Shown here piece by piece: positions 39,456 through 49,405 of a stretch of DNA of 64,000 nucleotides (the first letter of the stretch is position 1; each line of letters begins with the position of its first letter). A program made the translations under genes and the position numbers. Source of the stretch: an uncultured Methylophilaceae bacterium (GTDB lineage: Bacteria; Pseudomonadota; Gammaproteobacteria; Burkholderiales; Methylophilaceae); contig CAJVXS010000001.1 of the NCBI GenBank assembly GCA_913009235.1, positions 124,001 to 188,000 on the forward strand, read 5' to 3'. The notes beneath the pieces are model-generated. The model searched no databases. It saw only the letters and a list, made by a program, of their open reading frames with translations, and was not told the DNA's origin.

Positions 39456-41042
39456 TTAATGTCTAAAGTGGCGAATACCAGTCATGACCATGGCTAAGCC
39501 ACGTTCGTCGGCTGCTGCAATCACTTCGTCATCACGCATGCTGCCACCTGGTTGGATCACACAAATCGCACCGGCATCTGCTAGCACATCCACCCCATCA
39601 CGGAATGGAAAGAACGCATCTGATGCGACAACAGAACCTTGTAAGCTTAATCCAGCATGTTCTGCTTTAATTACTGCAATCTTCGTACTATCGACACGGC
39701 TCATTTGGCCAGCGCCTACACCGAGTGTCATGCCGTCACCACAGAAGACAATGGCGTTAGACTTGACGTATTTAGCGACATTCCATGCGAATAAACAATC
39801 TTGCATCTGTGCTGGTGTTGGTTGTTTCTTCGTAACGACTTTCAAATCATCCATTGTTAATTCATGAATGTCTGATGTTTGTATCAAGATTCCAGAACCA
39901 ACCCGTTTTGTATCATGTGAATTACGGCCCTGCTCCCAAGTCGACTTGCCCCCAGTTGGTAAAGCCGCTTTCAATATGCGAACATTCTTTTTCGCGCTGA
40001 AGATGGCCAGTGCTTCTTCGGTATATTCCGGAGCAATCATCACTTCTAAGAATTGCTGTGAAATGACCTCAGCAGCAGCCTTATCTACAGGCATGTTAAA
40101 AGCGATGATGCCGCCAAAAGCACTGGCGGCATCTGTTTTGAATGCTTTACTATAAGCATCTAATGCGGTATCTGCTAATGCAACACCACATGGGTTTGCA
40201 TGTTTCACAATCACACAGGCGTTGCTATCGAAAGCTTTCACGGCTTCCCAAGCTGAATCGGCATCAGCAATATTGTTATAGCTAAGTTCTTTGCCTTGTA
40301 ACTGCTCTGCCATGACCAAGGAGCCTGGTGCAGGGTTCTGATCTTGGTAGAAAGCAGCGCTTTGATGTGGGTTTTCCCCGTAGCGTAAATCTTGTACCTT
40401 GGTAAAGCGAGTATTCATTTGTGCAGGATAATCATTGTGAGTGCCGTCTTCATTAAAGCTAGAGAGGTAATCGCTAATTGCACCATCATAGCTGCTGACG
40501 CGGTTAAACGCCGCTACTGACAGTGAAAATGTTGTCTTTTCAGTAAGTTGGCTACTGTTCGCATTAAGCTCATCAATCACTGCGGCATATTGATTAGCAT
40601 TGGTCATTACTGCAACGTCTTTCCAGTTTTTCGCTGCAGAACGTAACATCGCTGGGCCACCAATATCAATATTCTCAATCGCATCTTCTAATTTACAATC
40701 AGGCTTCCCTACAGTTTCTTCGAATGGATATAGATTCACCACTAACATGTCGATATTTGGGATGTCTGATTCTTGCATGGTTTTGACATGCGCAGGCAAA
40801 TCACGACGACCCAATAAACCACCGTGCACTTTAGGGTGTAAAGTTTTTACACGGCCATCTAACATTTCAGGGAAGCCAGTGTAGTCACTGACTTCAATCA
40901 CCGGAATATCGTTCTCTCGGAATAGTTTGGCTGTGCCGCCAGTTGAAAGGATTTCGATGTCTAGTGCATGTAGACTTTGCGCCAATTCAACAATGCCTGT
41001 TTTGTCTGAAACGCTGATGAGTGCTCGTTTGATAGTTGCCAT
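39456..41042 (-). CDS. purH: Bifunctional AICAR formyltransferase / IMP cyclohydrolase
   Basis: Last two steps of IMP synthesis. The 528-residue protein has the N-terminal MGS-like cyclohydrolase domain (about 1-195; [32 protein letters not shown]) and the C-terminal formyltransferase ([35 protein letters not shown]). Downstream of fis by 116 bases, a common betaproteobacterial order. Confidence 0.97.
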   Translation of the reverse strand: MATIKRALISVSDKTGIVELAQSLHALDIEILSTGGTAKLFRENDIPVIEVSDYTGFPEMLDGRVKTLHPKVHGGLLGRRDLPAHVKTMQESDIPNIDMLVVNLYPFEETVGKPDCKLEDAIENIDIGGPAMLRSAAKNWKDVAVMTNANQYAAVIDELNANSSQLTEKTTFSLSVAAFNRVSSYDGAISDYLSSFNEDGTHNDYPAQMNTRFTKVQDLRYGENPHQSAAFYQDQNPAPGSLVMAEQLQGKELSYNNIADADSAWEAVKAFDSNACVIVKHANPCGVALADTALDAYSKAFKTDAASAFGGIIAFNMPVDKAAAEVISQQFLEVMIAPEYTEEALAIFSAKKNVRILKAALPTGGKSTWEQGRNSHDTKRVGSGILIQTSDIHELTMDDLKVVTKKQPTPAQMQDCLFAWNVAKYVKSNAIVFCGDGMTLGVGAGQMSRVDSTKIAVIKAEHAGLSLQGSVVASDAFFPFRDGVDVLADAGAICVIQPGGSMRDDEVIAAADERGLAMVMTGIRHFRH

Positions 41043-41158
41043 AAGTTTACTTTAAATAATTTTACTAGAATGTTTAATGAATATGGTTGGCGAGTGTTAA
41101 GCATGGAGACTGTATAACTACTGTGCTTATTGTCGATAGATTGTTATTTGTCGAAGGT

Positions 41159-41383
41159 TTAATCTATATTATGTGCCGCCATTTTCTTACGTAAGGTATT
41201 GCGATTAATACCCAATATTTCCGCGGCTTTACTTTGGTTGCCGCCGACTTTGTTTAGAATGTATTCCAGCATGGGTTTTTCAACGCAGGCTAACACCATG
41301 CCGTAAATGGCATGAGGCTGTTCGCCTTCTAAGTTCGTGAAGTAACCTTCTAATGATTCTTTAATGCATTCGTCTAGTCTCAT
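41159..41383 (-). CDS. fis: DNA-binding protein Fis
   Basis: Nucleoid protein and transcription factor. The 74-residue product is near the length of betaproteobacterial Fis and carries the C-terminal helix-turn-helix NKVGGNQSKAAEILGINRNT. Its ATG overlaps the dusB stop, so dusB and fis are translationally coupled as in most proteobacteria. Confidence 0.95.
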   Translation of the reverse strand: MRLDECIKESLEGYFTNLEGEQPHAIYGMVLACVEKPMLEYILNKVGGNQSKAAEILGINRNTLRKKMAAHNID

Positions 41384-42414
41384 TATGCTGCTTTCGGTTC
41401 TTTGGTTTTCTTGGTGTCTGCTTCTTCGTAGACAAGACGCTCACTTCTTAATTGCAGCTCCGCGAAGAAATCACTAATGGATTGTAATTGTAGGTCTGTT
41501 GTTTGTAATGTATTCATATGGTGGCGGAAAGCAGCTGAGCCTACTAAACCCTTTGTATACCAAGAGATGTGTTTACGCGCGACGCGCATACCAGTTAATT
41601 CACCATAGAATGCATATAAATCGTGCAAATGCTCTAGCATTACGGTATGAATTTCTTCTACCGTTGGCGGTAACAGGTGGGTGCCTGTTACTAAGAAATG
41701 TTGTATTTCACGGAAAATCCAAGGTCGCCCTTGTGCAGCGCGTCCAATCATGACTGCGTCTGCACCCGTGTAATCTAAAACGTATTTTGCTTTTTCTGGG
41801 GTGGTAATGTCGCCGTTGGCAATTAGAGGGATATTGATGGCATCTTTAACAGCTGCAATCGTATCGTACTCAGCATCACCTTTATAAGCACAAGCACGCG
41901 TGCGGCCATGCATGGCGAGTGCTTGCACGCCAATATCTTCAGCCATTTTAGCAATTTGAATGGCATTGCGGTTATCTTTATCCCAGCCTGTGCGAATTTT
42001 AAGCGTAACAGGCACATCAACTGCACCAACCACTGCTTTCAAAATTTGTGAAACGAGCGGTTCGTCTTTTAGTAATGCTGAGCCTGCCATGACATTACAG
42101 ATTTTCTTGGCTGGGCAACCCATATTGATGTCAATGATTTGTGCGCCGTTATCTACATTATGTTTCGCGGCTTCGGCCATCATCGCTGGGTTTGCACCTG
42201 CAATTTGTACAGAAATAGGGTCAACTTCGCCTTCGTGGTTGGCACGTCGTCGTGTTTTTTCGCTGCCGTAAAGCAATGAGTTTGAAGTCACCATTTCAGA
42301 AACAGCTAGGCCAGCTCCCATTTTTTTACACAATTGACGGAAAGGTCTATCTGTGACGCCAGCCATAGGAGCGACGACCAAATTGTTTTTCAAAATGTGA
42401 TTGCCAATTTGCAT
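41383..42414 (-). CDS. dusB: tRNA-dihydrouridine synthase B
   Basis: FMN enzyme reducing uridine to dihydrouridine in the tRNA D-loop. The 343-residue protein has APMAGVTDRPFRQLC at the N-terminus, the catalytic-cysteine motif NMGCPAKKI, GSALL, KIRTGWD and HGRTRACAYKG. First gene of a minus-strand run with fis, purH, purD, hemF and apeB. Confidence 0.96.
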   Translation of the reverse strand: MQIGNHILKNNLVVAPMAGVTDRPFRQLCKKMGAGLAVSEMVTSNSLLYGSEKTRRRANHEGEVDPISVQIAGANPAMMAEAAKHNVDNGAQIIDINMGCPAKKICNVMAGSALLKDEPLVSQILKAVVGAVDVPVTLKIRTGWDKDNRNAIQIAKMAEDIGVQALAMHGRTRACAYKGDAEYDTIAAVKDAINIPLIANGDITTPEKAKYVLDYTGADAVMIGRAAQGRPWIFREIQHFLVTGTHLLPPTVEEIHTVMLEHLHDLYAFYGELTGMRVARKHISWYTKGLVGSAAFRHHMNTLQTTDLQLQSISDFFAELQLRSERLVYEEADTKKTKEPKAA

Positions 42415-42441
42415 GCGAAAAATATTGTAACGAAAGGTTGA

Positions 42442-42699
42442 CTATTTTATACGCAATTTGGCTTCTATGGAACCAAAACCGTGATGATTTATAGAGAATA
42501 TTTCTAGTGATGGAGTACGGTAGTTGTGTAGTGGAAAGTGACGAAGCTTTTTCATAAAAGAAAGCTGTTCTTCAATTTTAGTTTCTAACCAGACATCATC
42601 AGCATCTAAAAAAGTAATATAACGCCCCTTAGCTATTTTCAATGCTGTATTTCTAGCAACTGCTGATGCTACGCTTGAATATGCACTTAGTTTAACGCA
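42442..42699 (-). pseudogene. Internal fragment of a family 2 glycosyltransferase
   Basis: A frame of about 85 codons open from 42699 (stop just upstream) to 42442. It shows SSVASAVARNTALKIAKGRY and ITFLDADDVWLETKIEEQLS, the GT-A nucleotide-sugar site of GT2 enzymes (RNxAL, A-G-x-Y-I-x-F-L-D-A-D-D-x-W). Both the N-terminal strand and the C-terminal catalytic half are missing, and no RBS is present. Part of this region must also serve as the dusB upstream region. Confidence 0.7.
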
Positions 42700-42749
42700 T
42701 CATATCATTTAGATTTAAATGATGACTCTCGCTAGGAAACACAAACATT

Positions 42750-43520
42750 ATGTTGCTTGTTATTTCACCCGCTAAAAATTTAGACTTTGAAACACCTGCT
42801 GCCACGCAGGCTGCGAGTCAGCCACGCTATTTAGCACAATCTGAAGTATTAATTGAGAAATTGCAGGCATTCTCTATACAAGATATTGCAAGTTTGATGA
42901 AGCTCAGTGATAAGTTGGCTGGGCTAAATTTAAGCCGCTTTCAATCATGGTCTCCGCCGTTTAATGCGGATAATGCTAAGCAGGCTGTTTTAGCATTTAA
43001 TGGTGATGTTTATATGGGGCTTGATGCCAGCACGTTAGATGAAGCGGGTTTTGACTTTGCACAAAAGCACTTACGTATTTTGTCGGGTTTATATGGCGTA
43101 TTAAAACCGTTGGATTATATTCAACCTTACCGATTGGAAATGGGTACAAATTTAACGAATGCTAAAGGTGGAAATTTATATGATTTTTGGGGCGAGCAGC
43201 TCAAATCTTCATTAGAAGCAGAGTCTGCGCTAGTAGATAAAGTGCTCATTAATTTAGCATCTAATGAATATTTCAAAGCCGTCAAAGCCAAGCGGTTGGA
43301 CGCACGCATTATTACACCAGTATTTAAAGATGCTAAAAATGGCCAATATAAAATTATTAGCTTCTATGCTAAAAAAGCGCGTGGCTTAATGAGTCGTTAC
43401 ATCATTGACCACAAGATAGAGCAATCAGAGGAGATTAAAGCGTTTGATGTGGATGGCTATTATTTTAGTGAAGTGCAATCAACAGCTGATGATTGGGTAT
43501 TTTTGCGCGATCACGATTAA
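42750..43520 (+). CDS. yaaA: Peroxide stress protein YaaA (DUF328)
   Basis: A 256-residue protein starting [17 protein letters not shown], with [34 protein letters not shown] and the C-terminal [15 protein letters not shown], all family blocks. In E. coli it limits free iron during peroxide stress. Length matches (about 258). Its stop codon TAA and the polA stop occupy the same TTAA tetranucleotide. Confidence 0.95.
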   Translation: MLLVISPAKNLDFETPAATQAASQPRYLAQSEVLIEKLQAFSIQDIASLMKLSDKLAGLNLSRFQSWSPPFNADNAKQAVLAFNGDVYMGLDASTLDEAGFDFAQKHLRILSGLYGVLKPLDYIQPYRLEMGTNLTNAKGGNLYDFWGEQLKSSLEAESALVDKVLINLASNEYFKAVKAKRLDARIITPVFKDAKNGQYKIISFYAKKARGLMSRYIIDHKIEQSEEIKAFDVDGYYFSEVQSTADDWVFLRDHD

Positions 43521-46294
43521 TGCGCACCATCCCAATTATTACTAATCCCAACCTCAGCCAACAATGACACATCTAAAGTGGCCACACTCTGCATCAATTC
43601 AGGCAGCTTCTCTTCAACTAAGCCCAGCTCTCCATCAGGCACTTCCAACACTAGTTCATCATGTACTTGCATAATTAACTTAGTTTGCAATCCTTCACTA
43701 ATCAACCAGTTTTGCACTGCAATCATGGCGAGCTTAATCAAGTCAGCTGCAGTGCCTTGCATAGGCGCATTAATCGCAGCGCGTTCTGCACTTGCTCTAC
43801 GTGTGCCGTTTGAGCTGCTAATTTCTGGCACCCATAAGCGGCGGCCAAAGTAGGTTTCTACATATCCTTTTTCTTTCGCAAGCTCACGCGTGTCATCCAT
43901 ATATTGGCGGACGCCTGGGTAGCGAGCGAAGTAGCGTTCGATATAGCTTTGTGCGGCGCTGCGTTTGATGTTGAGATTTTGCGCTAGGCCGAAGGCGCTC
44001 ATGCCGTAAATTAAGCCGAAGTTAATGACCTTGGCAAAGCGGCGTTGTTCGCTTTTTACTTGATCTTTTTCTACACCAAATACTTCAGCGGCGGTGGCTT
44101 TATGAATATCTTCGTTATTGGCGAAGGCTGTGAGCATGCCTTCATCTTTGGATAGATGCGCCATGATGCGTAGCTCGATTTGCGAGTAATCGGCAGAAAC
44201 AATATGCGAGCCCTCAGTGGCAATAAACGCTTCACGGATACGGCGACCTTCTACAGTACGCACAGGGATGTTTTGCAAGTTAGGGTTTGAGCTGGCTAGT
44301 CTGCCAGTTATGGCCACGGCTTGGTTATAGCTAGTGTGGATACGGCCCGTGCCTAGGTTAATCATTTTTGGCAGCTTATCGGTATACGTCGATTTTAGCT
44401 TTGCCAAGCTGCGATACTCTAATAGTACTTTAGGTAGCGGGTGATCTAATGCAAGTTCTTGCAGCACATCTTCATTGGTGCTAGGTTTGCCTGATGGTGT
44501 TTTTCTTAGTGGTTTAATGCCTAGCTTGTCAAACAAGATTTCTTGTAGTTGCTTAGGTGAAGCTAGATTGAATTTCTGGTCAGCTAATTCGTAAGCTTTG
44601 TTCTCTAGTTCGATTAAGCGCATTCCAATTTCATTGCTTTGTTTATTGAGCATGTTTGCATCAATCAATACACCGTTGCGTTCGATGGTGTATAAAACTT
44701 CCATCGAAGGCATTTCAATTTCACTGTAGATGTAATTCAGTTTTTCATCTTTTTCTATATGCGGCAATAAAGTTTGGTGTAGTTGTAGCGTGATATCCGC
44801 ATCTTCTGCGGCATAGTCGCTAGCGGTTTCTACCGTGACTTCATTAAACGGTACTTGCTTGACGCCTTTGCCCGCGACATCCTCAAAAGAGATGGTCTCT
44901 AGGCCTAGGTGACGCATGGCAAGGTCATCCATATTATGCGTGCGATGACTTTCTAATACGTAAGATTGCAACATCGTATCGTGGGCGATGCCGTTGAGCA
45001 CGATGCCATGATTGGCCAATATGTGTTTATCGTACTTTAAGTTCTGCCCGACTTTTTTAATATCAGGATTTTCTAATATTGGTTTGAGTTTGGCTAAGGT
45101 TGCTTTGAAATCTAACTGTTCTGGGGCGTCAAAATAATCGTGCGTCAATGGTAGGTAAGCCGCTTCACCTGCTTGTACTGAGAGTGATAGGCCGACGATG
45201 GTTGAAACCAACGGATCTAAGCCTGTGGTTTCAGTATCAAAGCTGATGATGTCTGCATTGTTGATTTTCGCTAGCCATTTATCTAGTTGTGCTGGTGTAG
45301 TAATAGTCTTGAAGTTGCGATCGTTGTTGACTGATTCGGCAAAGATTTCATTAGCGCTGGCTTTCTTTTCTTTGGTGGCATTTGAAACGGGCCCTTTTGC
45401 AATGCCTGCTGGTACGACGCCATCGGCATCCATGTTTTCTAAATCACGCTTCCAGCTGTTTAACTCAAAACGGTCAAATAATTCGTGTAGTTTAGGTTTG
45501 TCTAATGGGCGGGGCGCAAGATCTGCTAAGTTATCTTGTCTGCCAATATCTACACGGATGGTAATCAGCTCTTTCGCTGTTGGGAGCCATTCGAGTGCGG
45601 CGCGTAAGTTCTCGCCGACTTTGCCTTTGATGTTGTCGGTATTCTTAATAATGCCATCTAGTGAGCCGTACTCTGTTAACCACTTTACAGCCGTTTTAGG
45701 ACCTACTTTTTCTACGCCTGGGACGTTGTCGACTTTGTCACCAATCAGCGTTAAGTAATCAATAATCAGCGCAGGCGGAATGCCGAATTTCTTTTCAACC
45801 CCAGCGGTATCGAGTACATCATCGACTCTTCTAAACGCATCTCGCATGGTGTTTACCACGGTAATGTGTTCATTCACAAGCTGGGAAATATCTTTATCAC
45901 CTGTAGAGATAATGGTTTTAATGCCTTCACTTTCTGCTTGCTTAGCTAGTGCACCAATCACATCGTCAGCTTCCACACCTTCAATCATAATCAGAGGCCA
46001 ACCTAATGCAGTAATCGCTTCATGCAATGGTGCTATTTGCGGGCGTAAGTCATCAGGCATAGCAGAGCGATTGGCTTTGTATTCGGGATACATGTCATCA
46101 CGGAAGGTTTTACCTTTGGCATCAAATACACAAGCGCAATAATCAGCCGGGTAATCTTTATGCAAACGGCGCAACATATTCAATACACCATGAATGGCAC
46201 CTGTCGGTTCATCGGCAAAGTTGCGCAAATCAGGCATGGCGTGGAATGCGCGGTATAAATATGAGGAGCCATCGACGAGTAAAAGGGTTTTCAT
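43517..46294 (-). CDS. polA: DNA polymerase I
   Basis: Repair and Okazaki-fragment polymerase, 925 residues. It has the 5'-3' exonuclease domain (about 1-290; [19 protein letters not shown]), a 3'-5' exonuclease domain that looks active ([36 protein letters not shown]) and the polymerase domain with motif [13 protein letters not shown], motif [15 protein letters not shown] and motif [11 protein letters not shown]. Divergent from the LOG-family gene and convergent with yaaA. Confidence 0.98.
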   Translation of the reverse strand: MKTLLLVDGSSYLYRAFHAMPDLRNFADEPTGAIHGVLNMLRRLHKDYPADYCACVFDAKGKTFRDDMYPEYKANRSAMPDDLRPQIAPLHEAITALGWPLIMIEGVEADDVIGALAKQAESEGIKTIISTGDKDISQLVNEHITVVNTMRDAFRRVDDVLDTAGVEKKFGIPPALIIDYLTLIGDKVDNVPGVEKVGPKTAVKWLTEYGSLDGIIKNTDNIKGKVGENLRAALEWLPTAKELITIRVDIGRQDNLADLAPRPLDKPKLHELFDRFELNSWKRDLENMDADGVVPAGIAKGPVSNATKEKKASANEIFAESVNNDRNFKTITTPAQLDKWLAKINNADIISFDTETTGLDPLVSTIVGLSLSVQAGEAAYLPLTHDYFDAPEQLDFKATLAKLKPILENPDIKKVGQNLKYDKHILANHGIVLNGIAHDTMLQSYVLESHRTHNMDDLAMRHLGLETISFEDVAGKGVKQVPFNEVTVETASDYAAEDADITLQLHQTLLPHIEKDEKLNYIYSEIEMPSMEVLYTIERNGVLIDANMLNKQSNEIGMRLIELENKAYELADQKFNLASPKQLQEILFDKLGIKPLRKTPSGKPSTNEDVLQELALDHPLPKVLLEYRSLAKLKSTYTDKLPKMINLGTGRIHTSYNQAVAITGRLASSNPNLQNIPVRTVEGRRIREAFIATEGSHIVSADYSQIELRIMAHLSKDEGMLTAFANNEDIHKATAAEVFGVEKDQVKSEQRRFAKVINFGLIYGMSAFGLAQNLNIKRSAAQSYIERYFARYPGVRQYMDDTRELAKEKGYVETYFGRRLWVPEISSSNGTRRASAERAAINAPMQGTAADLIKLAMIAVQNWLISEGLQTKLIMQVHDELVLEVPDGELGLVEEKLPELMQSVATLDVSLLAEVGISNNWDGAH

Positions 46295-46423
46295 GTTAAT
46301 CCATTAATGTAAATCGCATGTTTGCAAGTTTGTTTATGTAGTATTTTCCCATATCTAGGCAGACTTTATGTAATATGATTAAAGCTCAGCTTAATTAGTG
46401 TTGATTAATCAGAAGGGTAAGGG

Positions 46424-47149
46424 ATGACAACAAACAAATTACCGCAAATGACGACGCCTGAAATATTGCATAGCGATAATGGAGGCAATGAATCTTGGCA
46501 TGCTTTTGAGGTTATGGCTGAATATGTGAGGGCAACAGAGAAGCTAAAAACAATCACGCCCGCGATTTCTATTTTCGGCAGTTCGCGCACTAAGCTGGAC
46601 CATGAGTATTATCAACTCACTGAGAAAATTGCTCGTTTATTATCAGATTCAGGTTTTACCGTTATTTCTGGTGGTGGCCCTGGCATTATGGAGGCCGCGA
46701 ATAAAGGCGCGCGTCCCGGCGTCGGCCCAAGTGTTGGTTTGAATATTGAGCTGCCATTTGAACAATCTGGGAATAGTTATCAAGATATTGGCATTACCTT
46801 TAAAACCTTCTTTTTGCGTAAGGTGATGTTTGTGAAGTACGCTTCGGCTTACGTGGTGATGCCCGGTGGTTTTGGCACCCTGGATGAGCTGATGGAAGTG
46901 ATTACTTTGGTACAAACTGGTAAAACACGAAGAATTCCGATTATTTTAGTCGGCTCTAAATTTTGGGGTGGCTTGTTGGATTGGCTAAGAAGCACATTGA
47001 TTGCAGAGGGCATGGCATCGCCAGATGATATGGATTTATTGCAAGTGATTGATGAGCCTGCAGAGGTCGTTGCCGCTATCTTTAAGTATTATGAATCCAA
47101 AGGCTTTGAACTGACGCCTGAAGAAAAGAAAAACCAGCTTTATTTGTGA
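46424..47149 (+). CDS. LOG-family Rossmann-fold protein (putative nucleotide phosphoribohydrolase)
   Basis: A 241-residue protein with the lysine-decarboxylase-like LOG fold. SGGGPGIMEAANKGA and the signature PGGFGTLDELMEVITL are intact. Related enzymes release ribose 5-phosphate from nucleoside monophosphates, including cytokinin ribotides; the substrate here is unknown. RBS GGGA lies before ATG 46424. It heads a plus-strand run with the DUF2782 gene, thrB and the membrane protein. Confidence 0.88.
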   Translation: MTTNKLPQMTTPEILHSDNGGNESWHAFEVMAEYVRATEKLKTITPAISIFGSSRTKLDHEYYQLTEKIARLLSDSGFTVISGGGPGIMEAANKGARPGVGPSVGLNIELPFEQSGNSYQDIGITFKTFFLRKVMFVKYASAYVVMPGGFGTLDELMEVITLVQTGKTRRIPIILVGSKFWGGLLDWLRSTLIAEGMASPDDMDLLQVIDEPAEVVAAIFKYYESKGFELTPEEKKNQLYL

Positions 47150-47217
47150 TGAATCAACGACGGTATCCGTGCTTTTTGTTAGAATGAAAGTTACTTTACT
47201 GTGGATAGGTGTGAGAG

Positions 47218-47568
47218 ATGAAAAAACAATCATTGTTAAGCTGGTTAGTAGGCAGCGCATTGCTTTGTTTAACGCCACAACTGCTTGCAGCAACACCCGT
47301 GGACGTTGAAATGCTAGAGCAGGTGGAACCGCCTGCAGTGATAAAGCAGGGTGAGCCTATAGAGGGTTCTCCTGATATTACCATACGTAAAAAAGGTAGC
47401 AAAACCATCCAAGAATTTCGCCTTAATGGTGAGCTATATATGATGAAAATTACGCCTGACCATGGTGTATCGTATTATTTATATAAAGAAGACCAACACA
47501 GTGACTGGGTAAATGTTGGCCCTAACCCACCGCTGGCAGTCCCTAAGTGGACATTGTTTAGATTTTAA
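47218..47568 (+). CDS. DUF2782 family secreted protein
   Basis: A 116-residue protein with a signal peptide (residues 1 to about 24, ending LLAA-TP) and the DUF2782 core ITIRKKGSKTIQEFRLNGEL, MMKITPDHGVSYYL and a terminal WTLFRF. It is expected in the periplasm. This small family typically sits between polA and thrB in betaproteobacteria. Function unknown. Confidence 0.88.
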   Translation: MKKQSLLSWLVGSALLCLTPQLLAATPVDVEMLEQVEPPAVIKQGEPIEGSPDITIRKKGSKTIQEFRLNGELYMMKITPDHGVSYYLYKEDQHSDWVNVGPNPPLAVPKWTLFRF

Positions 47569-47650
47569 TTTCAACGCATATTAAGAAGGGTTAAATTGAA
47601 TGAGTTTAGTCTTCCTACTAAGTATGTCTTTAATCATTAAGTAACGCTTT

Positions 47651-48583
47651 ATGTCGGTTTTCACTACACTCACACTTCCAGAAGTTCAAGATTTCTTGCA
47701 GGACTTTTCTATCGGAGAAGTGACTGAACTCAAAGGCATAGCCGCGGGTATTACCAATACCAATTACTTTGTGATTACCGAAACATGTCGTTATGTGCTG
47801 ACGATATTTGAAGCCAATACGATTGATGAGCTACCTTACTTTGTTGATTTGATGGCACACCTTGCTGAGCATAATATCCCTTGCCCAGAGCCGATTGCAG
47901 ATAAACACGGAGTGGCACTACAAGAGATTGAAGGTAAGCCAGCTTTATTGGTCAGCTGCTTGCAGGGGCGTGATGTGAGCGAACCCGATGCGGCACAATG
48001 TGCACAAGTTGGGCGGATGTTGGCACACATGCACCTTGCGGGTGATGCTTTTGGGCAACAATCTAATAATCAGCGTGATGCAGCATGGCGAAGCAATACA
48101 GCAGCACAAGTGATGGGTAAAGTGTCCGCCGATGAGCGAGTATTGTTGCAACAGGTGTTAGCTTTTCAAGATAACCTCGATTTAGACAGCTTGCCGAGGG
48201 GCGTGATTCATGGTGACTTGTTCCGTGATAATGTGCTATTTGATGGCGCAGCTTTGGGCGGCTTCATTGATTTCTACTATGCCTGCCATGATGTGCTTGC
48301 TTATGATGTGGCGATTGCGGTGAATGACTGGTGTTTGACTGAGTCAGGTGGCTTTGATGAGCCACGTTTAAACGCTTTTATGCAGTCATACATAGAAGTG
48401 CGTCCATTTAATGAGGGTGAAAAACAAGCTTGGCAGGGTTTGTTGTGTATCGCGGCTTTACGCTTTTGGTTGTCAAGGTTATATGATTTTCATTTTCCTG
48501 CTGAGGGTGAGCTGACACATGCTAAAGATCCTGATTACTTCAAAAATATTTTGCTAAAAAGAGCAACGCCTAGCGCGTTATAG
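47651..48583 (+). CDS. thrB: Homoserine kinase, type II
   Basis: Phosphorylates homoserine in threonine synthesis. The 310-residue protein belongs to the choline-kinase/aminoglycoside-phosphotransferase fold rather than the GHMP fold: GITNTNYFV (ATP loop), GVIHGDLFRDNVLFDG (catalytic loop) and GGFIDFYYACHDVLAYD (metal site). Length is near the family's 315. An 83-base gap separates it from the DUF2782 gene. Confidence 0.94.
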   Translation: MSVFTTLTLPEVQDFLQDFSIGEVTELKGIAAGITNTNYFVITETCRYVLTIFEANTIDELPYFVDLMAHLAEHNIPCPEPIADKHGVALQEIEGKPALLVSCLQGRDVSEPDAAQCAQVGRMLAHMHLAGDAFGQQSNNQRDAAWRSNTAAQVMGKVSADERVLLQQVLAFQDNLDLDSLPRGVIHGDLFRDNVLFDGAALGGFIDFYYACHDVLAYDVAIAVNDWCLTESGGFDEPRLNAFMQSYIEVRPFNEGEKQAWQGLLCIAALRFWLSRLYDFHFPAEGELTHAKDPDYFKNILLKRATPSAL

Positions 48584-48593
48584 AAAGTTAACG

Positions 48594-49388
48594 ATGGCTA
48601 TATCAGAATCACGTACAAAAACAGGCCTGAGCTGGGTCAGGGAAAGCATAGCTTTATTTAAACAAACGCCAAGACAATGGTTGCTGTTAGCCTTATCCTA
48701 TTTGGGTATATTCGTCTTCATTCCTTCTTTCCCCGGCCTGCAACTATTTTCATTTGTGACCATCTTGATTTGGCCGGTATTTATTGCGATTGCTATGCGG
48801 ATGTATCGTAATGCTGAAGTCCAAAAAGAAGAAAATCTATCAAGTGCCATGCAGTTTATACAACCAAAACTGCGACAGTTGTTGTTATTAGGTTTGGCTA
48901 GTTTGTTGTACTTCATGCTGGTCAGCATTATATTAAGCACAGATTTACAAGTGATTGCAGAATCCATGGAAAAGAAAGCGCAATTGACTGATCAGGAAGT
49001 GGTGCTTGCAATAGTCCAAACAGCGACACCTGTTCTGCTTAAGCTCATCTTATTGTTTATTCCGCTGATGGTGGCCGTCTGGTTTGCACCAATGTTAATC
49101 GCATTTAATGGTTATTCTGTAATGAAATCCATTAAATCAAGCATTGCGGGCTCACTACAGTATATGGTGGAAATGACGGCAGCATGGTTGTTGCTGACTG
49201 CCGGCATCATTTCTCTAATATTGAGTGCTAGCTTAATCGCAAGGCTATTTGCATTGATACAACCAGCCTTTGCACAATCATTAATGACCATGTTGATATT
49301 TGGTTGCCTTTTAGTGAATATCGCGCTCATGTTGGCTTTTCAGTATGTAAGCTATCGTGACATTTTTAGAGCGGCGCCTAACTCATAA
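48594..49388 (+). CDS. BPSS1780-type multi-pass membrane protein
   Basis: A 264-residue hydrophobic protein with about six membrane segments and the N-terminal block ALFKQTPRQWLLLALSYLG seen in the BPSS1780 family of betaproteobacteria. Its start is ten bases after thrB, so it is cotranscribed with it. No catalytic motif is visible and its role is unknown. Confidence 0.8.
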   Translation: MAISESRTKTGLSWVRESIALFKQTPRQWLLLALSYLGIFVFIPSFPGLQLFSFVTILIWPVFIAIAMRMYRNAEVQKEENLSSAMQFIQPKLRQLLLLGLASLLYFMLVSIILSTDLQVIAESMEKKAQLTDQEVVLAIVQTATPVLLKLILLFIPLMVAVWFAPMLIAFNGYSVMKSIKSSIAGSLQYMVEMTAAWLLLTAGIISLILSASLIARLFALIQPAFAQSLMTMLIFGCLLVNIALMLAFQYVSYRDIFRAAPNS

Positions 49389-49405
49389 GGTTTGGTTTTT
49401 AATAC

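Noticed and set aside
47598-47642. A 14-codon ORF (MSLVFLLSMSLIIK) ahead of thrB considered as an attenuation leader
   Set aside because: No threonine codons, no terminator/antiterminator pair seen after it.
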